From Mactromeris polynyma (lineage: Eukaryota; Mollusca; Bivalvia; Venerida; Mactridae): a stretch of DNA of 64,000 bases. Position numbers and translations under genes: made by a program. This document shows, piece after piece, positions 48,481 to 61,300 of the stretch. Under the pieces are notes generated by a model that searched no databases, was not told the DNA's origin, and saw only the letters and a program-made list of their open reading frames with translations. Location of the stretch: positions 13,813,553 through 13,877,552 of the forward strand of contig JASFXZ010000009.1 in assembly GCA_032209605.1 (NCBI GenBank), given 5' to 3'. Within the stretch, counting starts at the first letter, position 1; each line of letters begins with the position of its first letter.

Positions 48481-49599
48481 AAAAAATGTGTTACCATAGC
48501 AACCGTTTTTATTTCAATTTTATTAAAATATTATACATGATGATTATTTATAAATACACTCAGTTGAAAGTTTTGATTGATTAAGAAAAAATCAGATGAT
48601 AAAAAGTGTATTTTTATTGCGTAGCCACCTAAAATGCATGTAGTGCCGGTCCAAGAACGTTTGAGTTTCCATGGAAACAAAAAATAAATATTGTTACAGA
48701 AGACTGTTGTCTTTTATTTTGAAGATCATTACTTTTAAACTGATCAATTGTTAAGTTGCTTTTCAAGTTGGACTCAAAAATGTTCTTTTCAAATATTTCA
48801 AAATTGTTACCATGGCAACCAAAACAGAACAATTGTAAAAATTGACTATTTCAATTTTTATAAACATTTTATGCAATCAGAAATAGTTAAGTTAAATATA
48901 TTTTGAAAAAATTGTTTTTTTTTCATATTTTTACAAAAAAATATTTCTGTTGCCATGGTAACAGTTTTGATAATATAGCTTAAAAAATGCAGTTTTGTAA
49001 TATTTATTGGATCGTCTGATCACAATGACGTTTTCAAAAGAATTTGACACAGGGCCGATTTGGGTGGTAAGTGAACCTACTCCTTTACGTATCGTTCCTG
49101 TGCCAAGTTGTAAAATTAGACGCGCTGACGGGAAGTGTGTGATGACAGGTCACGTTTGTTTTGATATCGTCAGCTTCGCTATTATGGTACACCTACCATG
49201 GTATGTAACCAAACAAGTTTTAACATAATAAAGGACGCAACGTAAAGAAAACAGAGTATGTAAGCATATAGGCGTGGAATGAAACAAAAATAATGTTTCA
49301 CCATACAAATGTATCACTGATAAATACATGACAGAGGTTCAGTCCTCGTCACCCACTAATACTGATCTAGGTGAAAGACATAACCGATCAAACACCATTA
49401 AACCCATGAAAGTAATTTAAATGTATGGTCAAAGACACAGAGATGACTAGATACCTATACTGGTCAAAATAACTAATCGGCCATTATGTATTTCAAGATC
49501 TATACTGGATTCCAGATTTACGGCAAAGCGATCGGAACGATAAACGTGATGTTGGCATTACATGTATTACGACTTCTTTCAACTTCGGACCGTGTCTAT

Positions 49600-49850
49600 C
49601 ACAGGAGATTATCACGAGTGCTTTCCCTTTAATCCATATAGAGTTCCTTCCTATTGCCTCTTCTGTAGAATATGTATTTATAGGTAGTATACGTATATGT
49701 GGTATATATACGTAGCATATACATGTACATATTCTAAAGAAGATATAAATGTGATAAAGGGAAATAACTAAACGCATATATTCTATAGAAGGGCAAAAAG
49801 AAAGAACTCTAGATTGGATAAAGGGAAATAACTCGTGACAATCTCCTGTG
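49600..49850. mobile_element. MITE with CACAGGAGATTRTCACGAG ends
   Basis: The left end is CACAGGAGATTATCACGAGT and the right end read inward is CACAGGAGATTGTCACGAGT; both continue into TTTCCCTTTA. The centre holds partial inverted copies of the same words and an alternating TATACGTA-rich tract. Non-coding. Confidence 0.85.
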
Positions 49851-50484
49851 GTGACTATTATAGCTTACTAAATCAAAATTAACAGAAGAGTTATCATGAA
49901 GCATTTATAATCTTTTTGAACTAATACTGGTGGGTTAGCACTTTGGACAAGTATAGTTCCGTAGCATACAGGTATACAACAGGAAGAGAGAAAAAACAAC
50001 TGACAAAACTGATGACCACTTGTACTTTGACACCGTTCGTAGATATAAGTAGACAGGTCGCGTATCTAGATACAAACCAGATAAAGGTGTATTGATATCT
50101 TACTATACAATAAAATTGTCGACATGACTAAAAGTATGTTGGTACATACAAGTTACAAGTAAAAAAAAACTTTATGGTACTAAAATTTTCTGTTAGAAGA
50201 GGGTTTCAACAAAATAGAACATACGAACCAGTAAAAATACCTGTAAACATATTTACAGTGGTCGTTTTTAGCAGTACAATCTACAACAGGCATGTTCATA
50301 TAAAGTTTGTTTTAAAATGCAATAAAATGACACATAACAAAATAAAACATCGAACTAACCATGTACGATGTATGGAGTGTAGTTATTATTGCATGTAGGA
50401 TACATATACTTCTTTATTTGTTTTGTTTCCATCGAATTTTACGCATTTTGTCAACAATATTTCAGTCATATACGACGGTCAGTT

Positions 50485-50690
50485 GACCTAACCAATATTC
50501 CTGGAATTAATTATCAACTAGTATTGACTTGCTCTTCTGCAAGCAACTGACAATTTCTCCACACGTGGAGGACATGACTGTAGCCAATGTCACGTAAGGA
50601 ATCCTGCAAAACCCGTAAATCGAACCCGGCTCTGTCGGATGACAGTCAAGCGCTATACCAACTGAGCTAGCCGGGCGGGGCGCATATACT
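50485..50690 (-). repeat. tRNA-headed SINE with conserved core
   Basis: On the minus strand the head has GCCCGGCTAGCTCAGTTGGT (A box) and GCCGGGTTCGATTTACG (B box) at tRNA spacing. The core follows, with TTGTCAGTTGCTTGCAGAAG. Other copies: 54283-54488 and 63505-63715 (with heads); 30066 and 40428 (core only). A tRNA head plus a shared central domain is the layout of conserved-core SINE superfamilies known in molluscs; which one was not tested. Confidence 0.85.
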
Positions 50691-50923
50691 TGTGTAAGAC
50701 AAAGCTGAACATTTACTATTTCATTGATTTCTATGAGTTGTTTCAATATACATCAATATACATCTGGATATTTAGGGCAATAGCTTTCCACGTTGGTTGT
50801 TCTCGAACATCATTATTATATCATCTTGAAGTTTAATTTGATCCAGAAATATCTATAAGCATTTTACCAATTTCTCTGATTTAATGATTTATGTTTTTAT
50901 TTCGCATTATTGTGTTTGATGTA

Positions 50924-51085
50924 CAGTAAAACCTCACTTAAAGGCCACCTCAATATTAAGACCACATTTTTCAAGTCCATTTTACTGTTCCGCTCTTTAT
51001 TCGATCTCAATATTAAGACCACCTCAATATTTTAAGACCAGTTCTCAAGGGTCCCAATGGTGGTCTTATTATTGAGGTTTTACTA
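50924..51085 (-). mobile_element. MITE of the CAGTAAAACCTC family
   Basis: Inverted relative to the copy at 22974. Ends CAGTAAAACCTCACTTAAAG and ...TATTGAGGTTTTACTA, flanked by TA. Confidence 0.85.
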
Positions 51086-51089
51086 TATT

Positions 51090-54000
51090 AACATGAACTT
51101 CTGTTGAAACCATAATTTGAATGAAATGACTAATATTTTAAATGTCATTTTTACGATGCAATATGTCAATATGTAAAGATATGTTAAATCCATTACACCA
51201 GTTTCGGTTTCAGTTCAGTATGTGATCTAAATTGCCCGTGACAGTCAGTGAAGCATAATTATAGTAGGTATAAATGATATCGCGTGCACTGTATATCCTC
51301 CTCTCAGTGGGAGCGGTCTTAATCTGATTGATTAATGAAGACTGATTGATTGTGTCGTCCTATATGCTCTACGAGCCAATAGGAGAAAGCCCCCCTCCCC
51401 CCTTGGGAAGTGTGTAGGCTTTGTTTTATTTGTGTCCATTTGAATTGTCCCAACATCAGACACACATTCACAAACGTTTAGATCAGGTTTCCTGACAACT
51501 TAATTACTTCCTAGACATCCGTCTATCTCAGCTAGGATTAGAAGGTCCATCTTGAGCGATATGCGTCATGTTTTTCTAAGTAAGCAATGGTTTCTTAATA
51601 GCAAATAGCGGAAACGAAATACCTAACAACTTCTGTTTTTACGACATCCATCTGAAGAATATCTTTCATACCTAAGTTTATCCATCTTCATTTCTCTCTT
51701 GAAATTGATCTAGAAAATTCTGCTTATAATTGCGTACATCTCATTAGTTTGAGCTAATAGTTCTCCACTTTAAAATGCAATTTCTCAAAGACTTGGACTG
51801 CCAACAAAACGCAGCCTATCCTTTACTTATATTTTTGTATCCGTTTATTTTTTATGTAACATGCTTAACATGTGTTGTATATCTGAAGAGTCACTTTGTA
51901 TCTTTGCTTGTAATTTAACGATTCCAGTAAGAAATCACACGAGTGTTTATCGTGAATGTAATAGGACGTACAGCTTCTGTTGTTCTCCGCACAAAAATGC
52001 AAGAAGTTGTTGAGTGCCTAGCTTTATTTTCTTAGAATTTCGTTATGATTTTTTTCTATCAAAGCACTATATTCCAATCCGAAAATTTCACAGTCGTGCG
52101 CTAACTTGAAATGTTTGACTATTTTACCAAGTGGACTTATTAGATCTTGTATAAAGAAACTGCAGTGGTTCATTGGTTTGTCGAGAAATTGTCTAGCTTT
52201 TTTGAAGGACCCATTCCTGAATATAAGTATCATACCATTTACCATTTATTGATAGCAAATCGGCATATAAATAAGCCTTTAGCCATTCACAATATCCGAA
52301 AATAAATTATCGAAATTATTATAAATGCAAACGATGAACCATTGTTGTAATAAAAACGTGCTATCAACTAATTAAATCATATGCATTATTGTATTAAACA
52401 TTATTTTATTACAAAAGCGTATTTATTAGTCACTTATGTGCCATATATATAAGAAATGAATACATTTACATACTGTGGACACTTTGGCTGTATTTGATGC
52501 ATGAAATAATCACGTTCCTTATAGTTGTATATTGTCACGGTACTAAACTCATATATGTTTATTTTAATTCTATATCGTGAGACAAAAAAAATATTTCTAA
52601 AAACGTTTTATTTTCTAGGAAGCTGTTGCTACAAAATTCGCTATTTTTTCCAATTTCCATCTTTCGTTAATCAATTCCTTAAACAAGTAAACTTTAAATT
52701 CGAACTTGAGTAGTTTTGTCCATTTCCAATGTCTGATTTGCTTATTTCAAGAATAACACCCTAAAACGTTTAAGCATCAAAAGTTTAATGTTTAACATTT
52801 TATAATACATTAATGGATAGGAAACAGTATGTGTTACGTTCCATAACTCAGCTTTCACTGTATTTTATATGGCTTATCGGGGTGGATTGGTCCCCCTTTG
52901 TAAATGACCCGACAATATATATATTGTACTATATTATTAAGGCGTTATGTCCATGATTCACGATTTTACCAAATAAATGATTATAAATACATATATCATG
53001 TTACATCATGAAATACAATGTACTAGACAATTATAAAATATTTCATTAAGCAAATCATGAATACATGTTTAAAGTACACATAATTACCTTAATGTAACTG
53101 TCTTATAGATGTAGGCCTATAAGTACATTTTATTATATCTATCATAGTTAATGTTATGCTTGACAATGTGTAACGAAATGAAAGCCCAGATAAACATATC
53201 CACCACATTGTATACCATGATCACATGTGTTAGAGTTTGTAAATATGCGAAAAAAAACCCGTATCGTCAATCTTTCAAATAAATTAGACATTGTCACGTT
53301 AATTTGTTGTAAAATTGGTAAGAACAAATATTTCAAAATGTAAATGCACATGAGAATCAGTTCACGTTGCGTTATGAATGGCATGCGCTTAATTTCATAT
53401 TTCAACAATTAAATAATTTCTCGACGAAATAACACACATTTTGAATCATGACATAACATAATAAATAAATAAAAATTACACCGACTAAAAATTAATCAGT
53501 TTATTTTATTTGTGTTGCTCAATTTAAAACATAACACATATTAATAAATATAAAGACTACGAAACGATCATCGAATATCAAAATATTATCCTACCTTAAT
53601 TAGAACTTATATTCACGAATACAGTTTACACGACCTTTGCTATCTCCACAAGTGAAGGTTTCCTATAACAAGCAGTTGTTTTCAAATTGCTATCGATATC
53701 TGGAATGCAGTACTTAACGGATGCAACGTCCAATTTATACACGTCTCTGTTATTCACGAAAGCAATAAGACATTTCATATGCATATGATATAAATTGTGC
53801 TCGACAGTCTGTCACCATTTCTATCTGATTTCCATATATTTCTCACAGCAACACAGGGACGTAGACGCGTCAGAGTTATTATATTCATTCAGTTTCACTT
53901 TAACTTGGTTTGTCTTTCAGACAGCTAGAGGATCCAGTTATTGTCGGTCAGTCAAAACTTTTCATTGTGAAATACTCGACGTCATAACCTACGTCACTAA

Positions 54001-54282
54001 TACAGATTGTGACGTGGCTCAGCTTACTTGCATTATGTCCCTTCCCAATTCGTTCTTTTATTCCGTGTACTTCCTATCTTTGTTGGGATTCCATGTAGCC
54101 ATTTAGGCTTTTCTAGTGCTATACTCTCCATATCAATTGTAACGATAGATCTTGTTGCGTCGGTATATTAGTGAGGTCATCTTGGTTATATATGACGTCA
54201 TTCTATTCGAGCTGTCGTGCTAACTTCTTTTATTGTATTCTGTTTTATGTCATTTTTCAACATTTTTTCACTTGTAAACATA
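51090..54282. other. No gene or clear repeat seen
   Basis: 3.2 kb of AT-rich sequence with chance ORFs only. At 53960-54200 there are several ACGTCA/TGACGT words, including one full TGACGTCA near 54187. Confidence 0.4.
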
Positions 54283-54488
54283 TGTTGACCAAATTAGTGT
54301 TCCTGGAACAAACCAGTACAAACTTGCCTTGCCGCAAACAGCGGTCAACATCCCCACATGAATCAGTGGTGGAGGACAAATGACAATAGTCAAATGTCAC
54401 AGATGGACATGACCTATCCAAGAATCCAACCCGGACCTCCCGGATGATTGCCCAGCGCTCTACAAACTGAGAAAACCGGGCGGGCTTT
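54283..54488 (-). repeat. tRNA-headed SINE, diverged copy
   Basis: On the minus strand a decayed head GCCCGGTTTTCTCAGTTTGT and GTCCGGGTTGGATTC, then the core with CAGTGGTGGAGG-like words seen in related copies. Confidence 0.7.
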
Positions 54489-54489
54489 G

Positions 54490-55424
54490 TAGGTTTATTG
54501 AATGCCCCCGGATCACTTATATTATATTTTGTTATCTAAGGCTAGGATGTCGTGTTTAGGGAATATTGCCTTCCTTATATCACTTATAATTTCGTCGTGT
54601 ATGACAAACTGTTATCTCATCTACGCCACTGCTCCTCGTTCATAGCCCGTGAATACCCACATGTAGCTATAGTAGTAAACAATCTACAAGGTTGTATGGG
54701 AAATTGAAAAACCGTTTTCCAATTTGCGTCATCAATATACCGCCCTCTGTTGTAAAAGTACGATTGATCGTACCGACATGATTTGCTGTCAACTGTTCAA
54801 ATTAACATGTTACATTGAAATACCGCAGACGATGAAACCCGGTATAACAATCAACAACATTAATGACATTGCTGGTGGAAATTACACAATGAACACGTTT
54901 TTTGGAGGCGTGTTTGTCTTTGTTGTACAAGAAATGGTCTGTGTTTTGTCTGCCGTGAATGTTGACTGAAATACTGACGAACAACGGCGCAAAAACCCAA
55001 CGCAACAATATTTGCAATGTTTTCGTCCATCATAACAACATACAGTTACATTTGCCGCACGATGAGTCATCTTAATGACGCAAAACTCAAAACTGTTTTT
55101 TTGTATAGGAAATTAATCTCATTTGTCGTATTTATAACTCAAAACCACTGAATGTATTTCTATTTGATATAAGTAAAAAAGAGGAGGAGTTGAGCGAGTG
55201 GCAAACTACGAAAATCACAATAAATCTTTCACGCTGACCAAAGATTGAAAATCCCCCCCCCATTTTTTATATTTTGGACACAAATGATATTGAATTACAA
55301 TACGTTTTCAACGAATTCACATTCACAGTGTTAGGTCAATTGAATTATGGTTATGGCAGATTTCACTGTAGCCTATATGTATGTAGTCGTAATGTATTGT
55401 ACAGGAGTATTCCTCCACTGGACT
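54490..55424. other. No gene seen
   Basis: Includes an AP-1-like TGAGTCA near 55065 and a short C-run at 55251. No exon is recognised. Confidence 0.4.
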
Positions 55425-55760
55425 GCCGACCTCATGCAATTCTTTCACTTTATGTAGAGTTCAGGTTATTGTCTGCCCAGTTTCGGCATATTGTTGCTAG
55501 CTGTCTTGACTTGTCCTTTGATCTTGTCATCCATTAACCCCCCCCCCTTCACTGTTTGTCCTCTTTGATTATCTTAGTTATGCCTTATGGTCTTCTTGTC
55601 CATTCCATGCGCCTCTGTTCCCTAACGTATGTACCCTTTTAACCTCATCAAGTGCCTTATGTTTTATGGATTGTTGTTTTCCCGGAGGTCTGTGTGGAGA
55701 GACACTGTCTTATGTATATGGCGTTCCCTGCAGCAACTTATTCTGTCTCTTATAGCGAGG
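55425..55760 (+). repeat. RepB interspersed repeat, copy D (3' two-thirds)
   Basis: From CATGCAATTCTTTCAC to TATGGCGTTCCCTGCAGCAA, close to copy C; the head is missing. Confidence 0.85.
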
Positions 55761-55764
55761 AACA

Positions 55765-56610
55765 CTAGTTAGGTCGGCTACTAAGCGAACTTAACTAAAA
55801 CACCAATGCATTGTTGTGTAAAAGCAAGACACAACTTCGCGGACTAGCGTACATATTCGGCAGTCATCATTTGTTTACATGTATGAAGTTGTAAATTATT
55901 GAATGGTTAAATTGTGAACTGTTTAGTAACCTGCAAGGAATGGTGTATGTCCGATTGTAGACAACAACATTAACAAGTTTGTACAAACGGGTTTTCAACA
56001 TTGTCGTGTCGAAATAGTAACAGAAATCTTATCAACATATTATATATGATAACGAAAAGCTTTCGTAACACTATAAGTACAATAGCAGTTATATACAGGA
56101 TAAATATTCGTAAATGAAATTATTACTGAACAAACACTAGAGGGTATAACAATAGTCAATGATACAAGCAAAGCCGACAATGTGGGCTGCATGACGTCAA
56201 CAAAAAGCCGATTCCATTATGTAAGTTAGCCAAATTGTCTACAATTACCTCTTTAAGCCCTCTGGGGTGTTTCCCTGGCATGCGGCAGCTAGTCCATCGA
56301 TAAACAAATGACAATCATTGTCTTAATTTCACTTAACAAGTGGAAGATTTGCTCTATATCATAAATGTCATCAACAATTTCGAAGCAAATTACTGTACAA
56401 AGAGCATAATTTACCCACAACATATGTCAATTAATGAACACTGAAAACAAATACAGGGTAATTTGCAACAAATTACTAACCTGTTCTTAATGTGACCATA
56501 TTAAATTGATAAGTACAGCCGTTCTTGAAAGCTATCTATCAACCTACAATGTATTACATGATATAAAACAGTTGTCAAAGATCAGACTTACCAATATATC
56601 ATACATATTT
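55765..56610. other. No gene or clear repeat seen
   Basis: AT-rich unique-looking sequence. Confidence 0.4.
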
Positions 56611-56614
56611 TTAA

Positions 56615-56770
56615 ATGAGAGATAAATTGTTCCAGGGAACGCCAAAAGTACAAGACAATGCCTCACCACACAGACCTCCCAAGAAAACAACAAGCCTAAA
56701 GATTACAGAGAAAACATAAGGTACGGAGGAGGTGCAAGGACAAACATGTATATGAATAAGGGGACAAGTA
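56615..56770 (-). repeat. RepB interspersed repeat, copy E (tail only)
   Basis: Reverse complement of the RepB tail: CAGGGAACGCCA, GACAATGCCTCACCACACAG, then GAAAACAACAAGCCTAAAG. Confidence 0.75.
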
Positions 56771-56774
56771 TCGA

Positions 56775-57560
56775 GTTCTATTATTCCAAACAGAACCCTC
56801 ATTGACAGGATGTACTGTGTGTCAAATGTGGTCAACACTTAGTGATACCGTACACATTTGACGAGTTTATGCATGATATTGAAAAATGCTCGACTTGAAC
56901 TAAAATACTGCTTCTTTGCTAATGGCGAACCGCATCAGACATGAACAATGTCGACAGAATCTTTTGCTGAAACTCAGGTAATTTAAAATTCGGTGTGAAT
57001 TTCTTTCGGTAGTATGCACAATGTATTAGAAAACTATGCCATGTTTGACCAATAATTCTGTGTCGGCCGATTGTGCTGGGTTTTCAGCCTTATGGAGACA
57101 TGATCTATTTGTACATTTGTAACATTGACCACAGGCAAGGAACGTTGGCATGCAACGGTCGGAAATCAAACATACGGCCTCAAAAGCTGCGTCAGTTACA
57201 CAGTACATGAACTAGAAGTGTCCAGAGGTCACGGATGCCCTCGCTATGGGCTTTTCAGTAGAATGCAAATACTTTGTAAAGGCCAAATAATTTTGAAGTA
57301 ATATTAATTCGAAAACCAATTTTTAAGTACAAAAAGGGCCATCATTATTCCAAGACTTGGCAGATTGTAACTGAAATCACACTTGACCTGTATTCCATTA
57401 CCCAATGCTTATTTCGCCCAATATGAATTGAATCCACGAATCCTGTCAAAGAGTTAATGTTCAGAAACCAATTTTTGCACGTATGGACTGAAGGAGGGAA
57501 AGAGGTAACACTTTATGCCCACAAATAATACAAAGCAACAACAACAACACCAATACTTAT
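56775..57560. other. Spacer downstream of PSME3; no gene seen
   Basis: No exon or repeat recognised. The PSME3 transcript probably ends within or just right of this stretch. Confidence 0.4.
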
Positions 57561-57571
57561 GAACATCGTTT

Positions 57572-58386
57572 TTTATTCATGAAGAAACATGTACATGACA
57601 AATGACACATTGAGTATATATACAATGAATTGTGGTAGTTAAAACTGGGAAAAACATAATGAAAATAAAACTTTCTACGACTTTACAATAAATTTTACCT
57701 ATGAAATGTAAAGTAAGCGTATGGTATCAAATAAAAAGAACAACACCAGTACCAGAAATGGACTGCCTCCCTTGCAGCCCGAGGTTTTTCAAAGAGGGAT
57801 ATGCTTGCATTATACCTCATTTCTTGCATCCATTATTTCTTTCAATTAGATCAGATAAAAATGAATAAAATCAGAGGCAACATTTCATTTGTCATACATT
57901 TCATCAGATTTTTTGAAAGTCAGAATCAATAGTAACTAAAAATTTCACATAATGAGTTTTGAGCATACTGATAGCACTTTAAACGCTTCGTAACTTTGCT
58001 ATACATTAACAGACCAAATACCAACAAAGGTAAGAAAATAGACACCACAAAAACACACTTGTCACTTTGTTAACAGTTTACATTTATTGGAAATAAACTT
58101 TCATACAAAACCATACACAGTGTTTTTATTCAACATCAACATTTGGCATTCTTTACCAATGTTCATTGTACAAAATGAAATTACTACGTAAAATGTATGC
58201 AAATTAATTTGAATATTGGTCGAATTTACTGTAACAAATTAAATATTGCTTTTGAAACAGACTTGATGACAAAGATTGACTAAAATTAGCCAATAAAATG
58301 TGGGGAAAAATTCAACAAAATTGTTTTTTTTTATTTCACTACAAGTAATCAAGTTTTCCCCTAAGATAGTAGACAAAAACATTAAA
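57572..58386 (-). other. Probable PSME3 3' untranslated region
   Basis: Downstream of the stop codon at 58387-58389, AATAAA signals occur on the minus strand at 58125-58130, 58083-58088 and 57572-57577. Any of these could end the transcript; the last would give a UTR of about 0.8 kb. Confidence 0.5.
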
Positions 58387-61300
58387 TTAATATAAAGCTT
58401 CTGCATTAGCATTTCTAGGTTTAAGAATCTTCTCAAAGTTTTTCATGATCAAATCGTGGAGACTAGCCTGAAATAAAGAGAAAGAAAATTAAGTAGCAGA
58501 ATAAGAACATTCTCATTAAGTTCCAGACACATAATGATTACATTCTCGACAGCTCTCGGATATTTCCGTACCACTTTGTTACTCTACGAACATCCTCTAA
58601 TGTATGTCAGGTGGAGCATTATGTGACAAAATTCTACATTTTGTGGTGTCAAAATAGTTCTCGTAAAACGGATTTAACTTCAAAAATTTCGATACATTCA
58701 CTTAAGAAATGGATTATCGTCATTTCTAGTTAAAAACTCACATATTTCAGTCTTCATATAGCTTAAATATGTGATTTTATCAGCACTCCCAGCTTTCATG
58801 CCACCCTATTGTTTACTTTGATATTCAAATGGTATTACCGAAAGTAGTGCCTTACGAACATCTGAGGCATTGTATGTAGTTGGCCGAGGAATGTGAAAAA
58901 GCGAATCTTAAAAATAGTTTTTATAGTTGGTAGGTATAGAGGATATTTGTGTTTTCCTGTGTATTAAAGATCAGATGTTATTTCACAGAATGAGGTGAAA
59001 ATATAAGTACAGATGGTCGCAAGGTGAAATAACTCGATCTTACACCAAAACACAGATATTCCATTTATTTTATTTGGTAAAAACTGATGAAAACTTCCAT
59101 AACAAATAAAACCACCAAACATCATGCTCAACTGCTTTTTTAAGACAATTTTATAGCTTTATATTTGATAAAATGTTGACAAGCAACTCCACCTAACTTT
59201 ATTATGTAAAGAGTTTTAAATGTCATCTTGTTAAGTCATAGTTCTCAGAAACGAGGCTCAGTGCATTTGGGTCAAAACTCTCACAGACTGCCACATATTT
59301 CTCTTGATCAAAACTAAAACATGTTGTCATGGGTCAGCATTTTTGGAGGGTTAGAAGGAATACAGCAAAAAATACCTTTCAAACATTGAACAAAACTGCA
59401 CATGACACTATAACACAATACAGGCTGTCAAGTGAACTTCTATCAAAAAGTAGGAATAGAATTTACCAAAAAGTAGGAGGAAAGTAGAAAAAATAGAGAA
59501 TTTGTACTAAAAAAGTAAGTTTTTACATACCATTGTGCAGAACTTTACTCACAGACATAAATTGCTAACTAGAATACATCTTGACTGGATTATACATCAT
59601 TCACCTTGGCATGATCATTAAGTAAGCAGCCACAGGCCCACAGTCTGCACCCCCCCCCCCCCCCCCCCCGGTCTGTACAGTCTCATCAAGATGATTCCAG
59701 TCTTCTAATGCACTCCCAATAGAAAGTTCCTACTAATATACCACGATCTTCTAACTATTGATATAAGGTCTCTGTGAAGAACACAATTTGAGCCCAAAAA
59801 GTAGGAAATTTTACTAATTTTGGACCAAAAAGTAGGAAGAAAACATAAAAAATAAGAAGTAGAAAAAATAAGGACCGCTCGACAGCCTGACAATACTTAC
59901 ATAGTGGTTTCGTAATTCAGCACTCGTAAGTCTGAGACTGAAATATTCTTTCTCATCTAATTCTCTCACTGACTGTCTGTAATCATCCTGTAAGGACATT
60001 GGATAAAGAGGATATTACATGAGTGTAAATACACAGTTTTTTTTCAGTAAAATCTTTACCTTTTCTGCTATACAAGTATCTGATATTACTGTAAGGCAAT
60101 TGTCATGTTAATTGTTTATTTCAGAACATTATCAACAACTTATTGAAAGCATGACACTCATTTCAAGTCTGTGATGTGATTTACGATAGCAAAATCATTA
60201 TTTGAATGTAAAGACTTATATGACACGGCCAAAAATCAACATGTTGTAAGAACAACAAAAAACAAACAAAATAACAATGTTTGCCTTGTATAAAGCAATC
60301 AGCAATGTTTGTAGTAGGTCTGTTTTGCAGAGGTAACATTGCTGGGCAGTGTGGTTCCTCTATTTGACGCTTGTTTGCAGATGTTCATTATTTAGAACAG
60401 GAACCAGCAACAGTATTGTACAAAGTTAGACACACGAATTTCAACCGGAATGCTTCTGCGATTTTCCAATTCTTTTTCCAAATCTATATGCCCCCCGCCC
60501 CCCTTTCAGAGTGGGGGCATGAAAAACCAATCAAGGTACTTACAAGATGTGGGTATTTTGCGACTTTAGATACAAGTTTTCCCCTGGAGATGAAATATCT
60601 AGAAATCTGGTCAAGATATGTAGCGGCCTCACTCTCCACCTGTCTAGCTTCACCTAATGTCTCTTCCTACAGAATACAAATACATACACTTCATCTATCC
60701 ATTCTATTGTATTAGTATTACTGTCAGAAATAACAGAAAACTAAAAGTAAATAATCAAGGCTGAATACACCGGACAACATACATTAATAAATAATTTCTC
60801 CTCTTAATATCCGACATGATATTGATTAACATCATACAAGATAATTACATTGCTTCACAGTTATAATTTATTCAAATTAGGTTTATGCTAGAAAAAGTAG
60901 CCTTCATGAGCATTTGGCACAATTCAATTCATGTTTGATAATAAAGGTGTAAGCAAAGAAAAATATAATAACTCACTTGTATAGATACTCCAAAATTGTT
61001 ACCATCTTCAATTTTTGGAATCAAAAATGATATCCACATTTTTATCTGAAATAAAATAGAAAACTGATGCATTCAGTCATATTGGACAGATGTGGGATGA
61101 TGATCAAGTTCTGGCCACGTGTTTACGAGGAGATATGTTTGTAGACATTGGGAGAAGGGAGACTCTCAACATAGGAGGAAGTTAGGATGACAAAATGGAT
61201 TCAAATTTTATGTTAACGAAAGTAAAAATATGAAACTGCAGTCAACCTCTTTCATTCCAATTTATCAGGTCCGAAATTTTATTTCGAATAATACATGGTT

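Larger units (their letters stand above)
43241..49086. mobile_element. Putative 5.8-kb element with 46-bp TIRs and subterminal RFX-like boxes
   Basis: The ends are inverted copies: 43241-43286 and 49041-49086 both read inward as AAAGGAGTAGGTTCACTTAC then CACCCAAAT(T/C)GGCCCTGTGTCA, about 43 of 46 bases matching. Inside each end are palindromes of the form GTTRCCATRGYAAC at 43366 and 43508 on the left, and 48490, 48665, 48806 and 48949 on the right, at recurring intervals of 141-143 bp. The interior holds a LINE fragment but no transposase, so if mobile the element would be non-autonomous. No target duplication is obvious. The alternative is two separate copies of a short repeat in opposite orientation. 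Confidence 0.5.

Noticed and set aside
50617..50690. Functional tRNA gene on the minus strand
   Set aside because: The same head recurs with a common core at 54283 and 63505, so it is the head of a SINE.
59705..60715. ORFs of 60-114 codons in the PSME3 region
   Set aside because: These are antisense or read-through of PSME3 exons at 59901-59987 and 60544-60666, or of intron elements.
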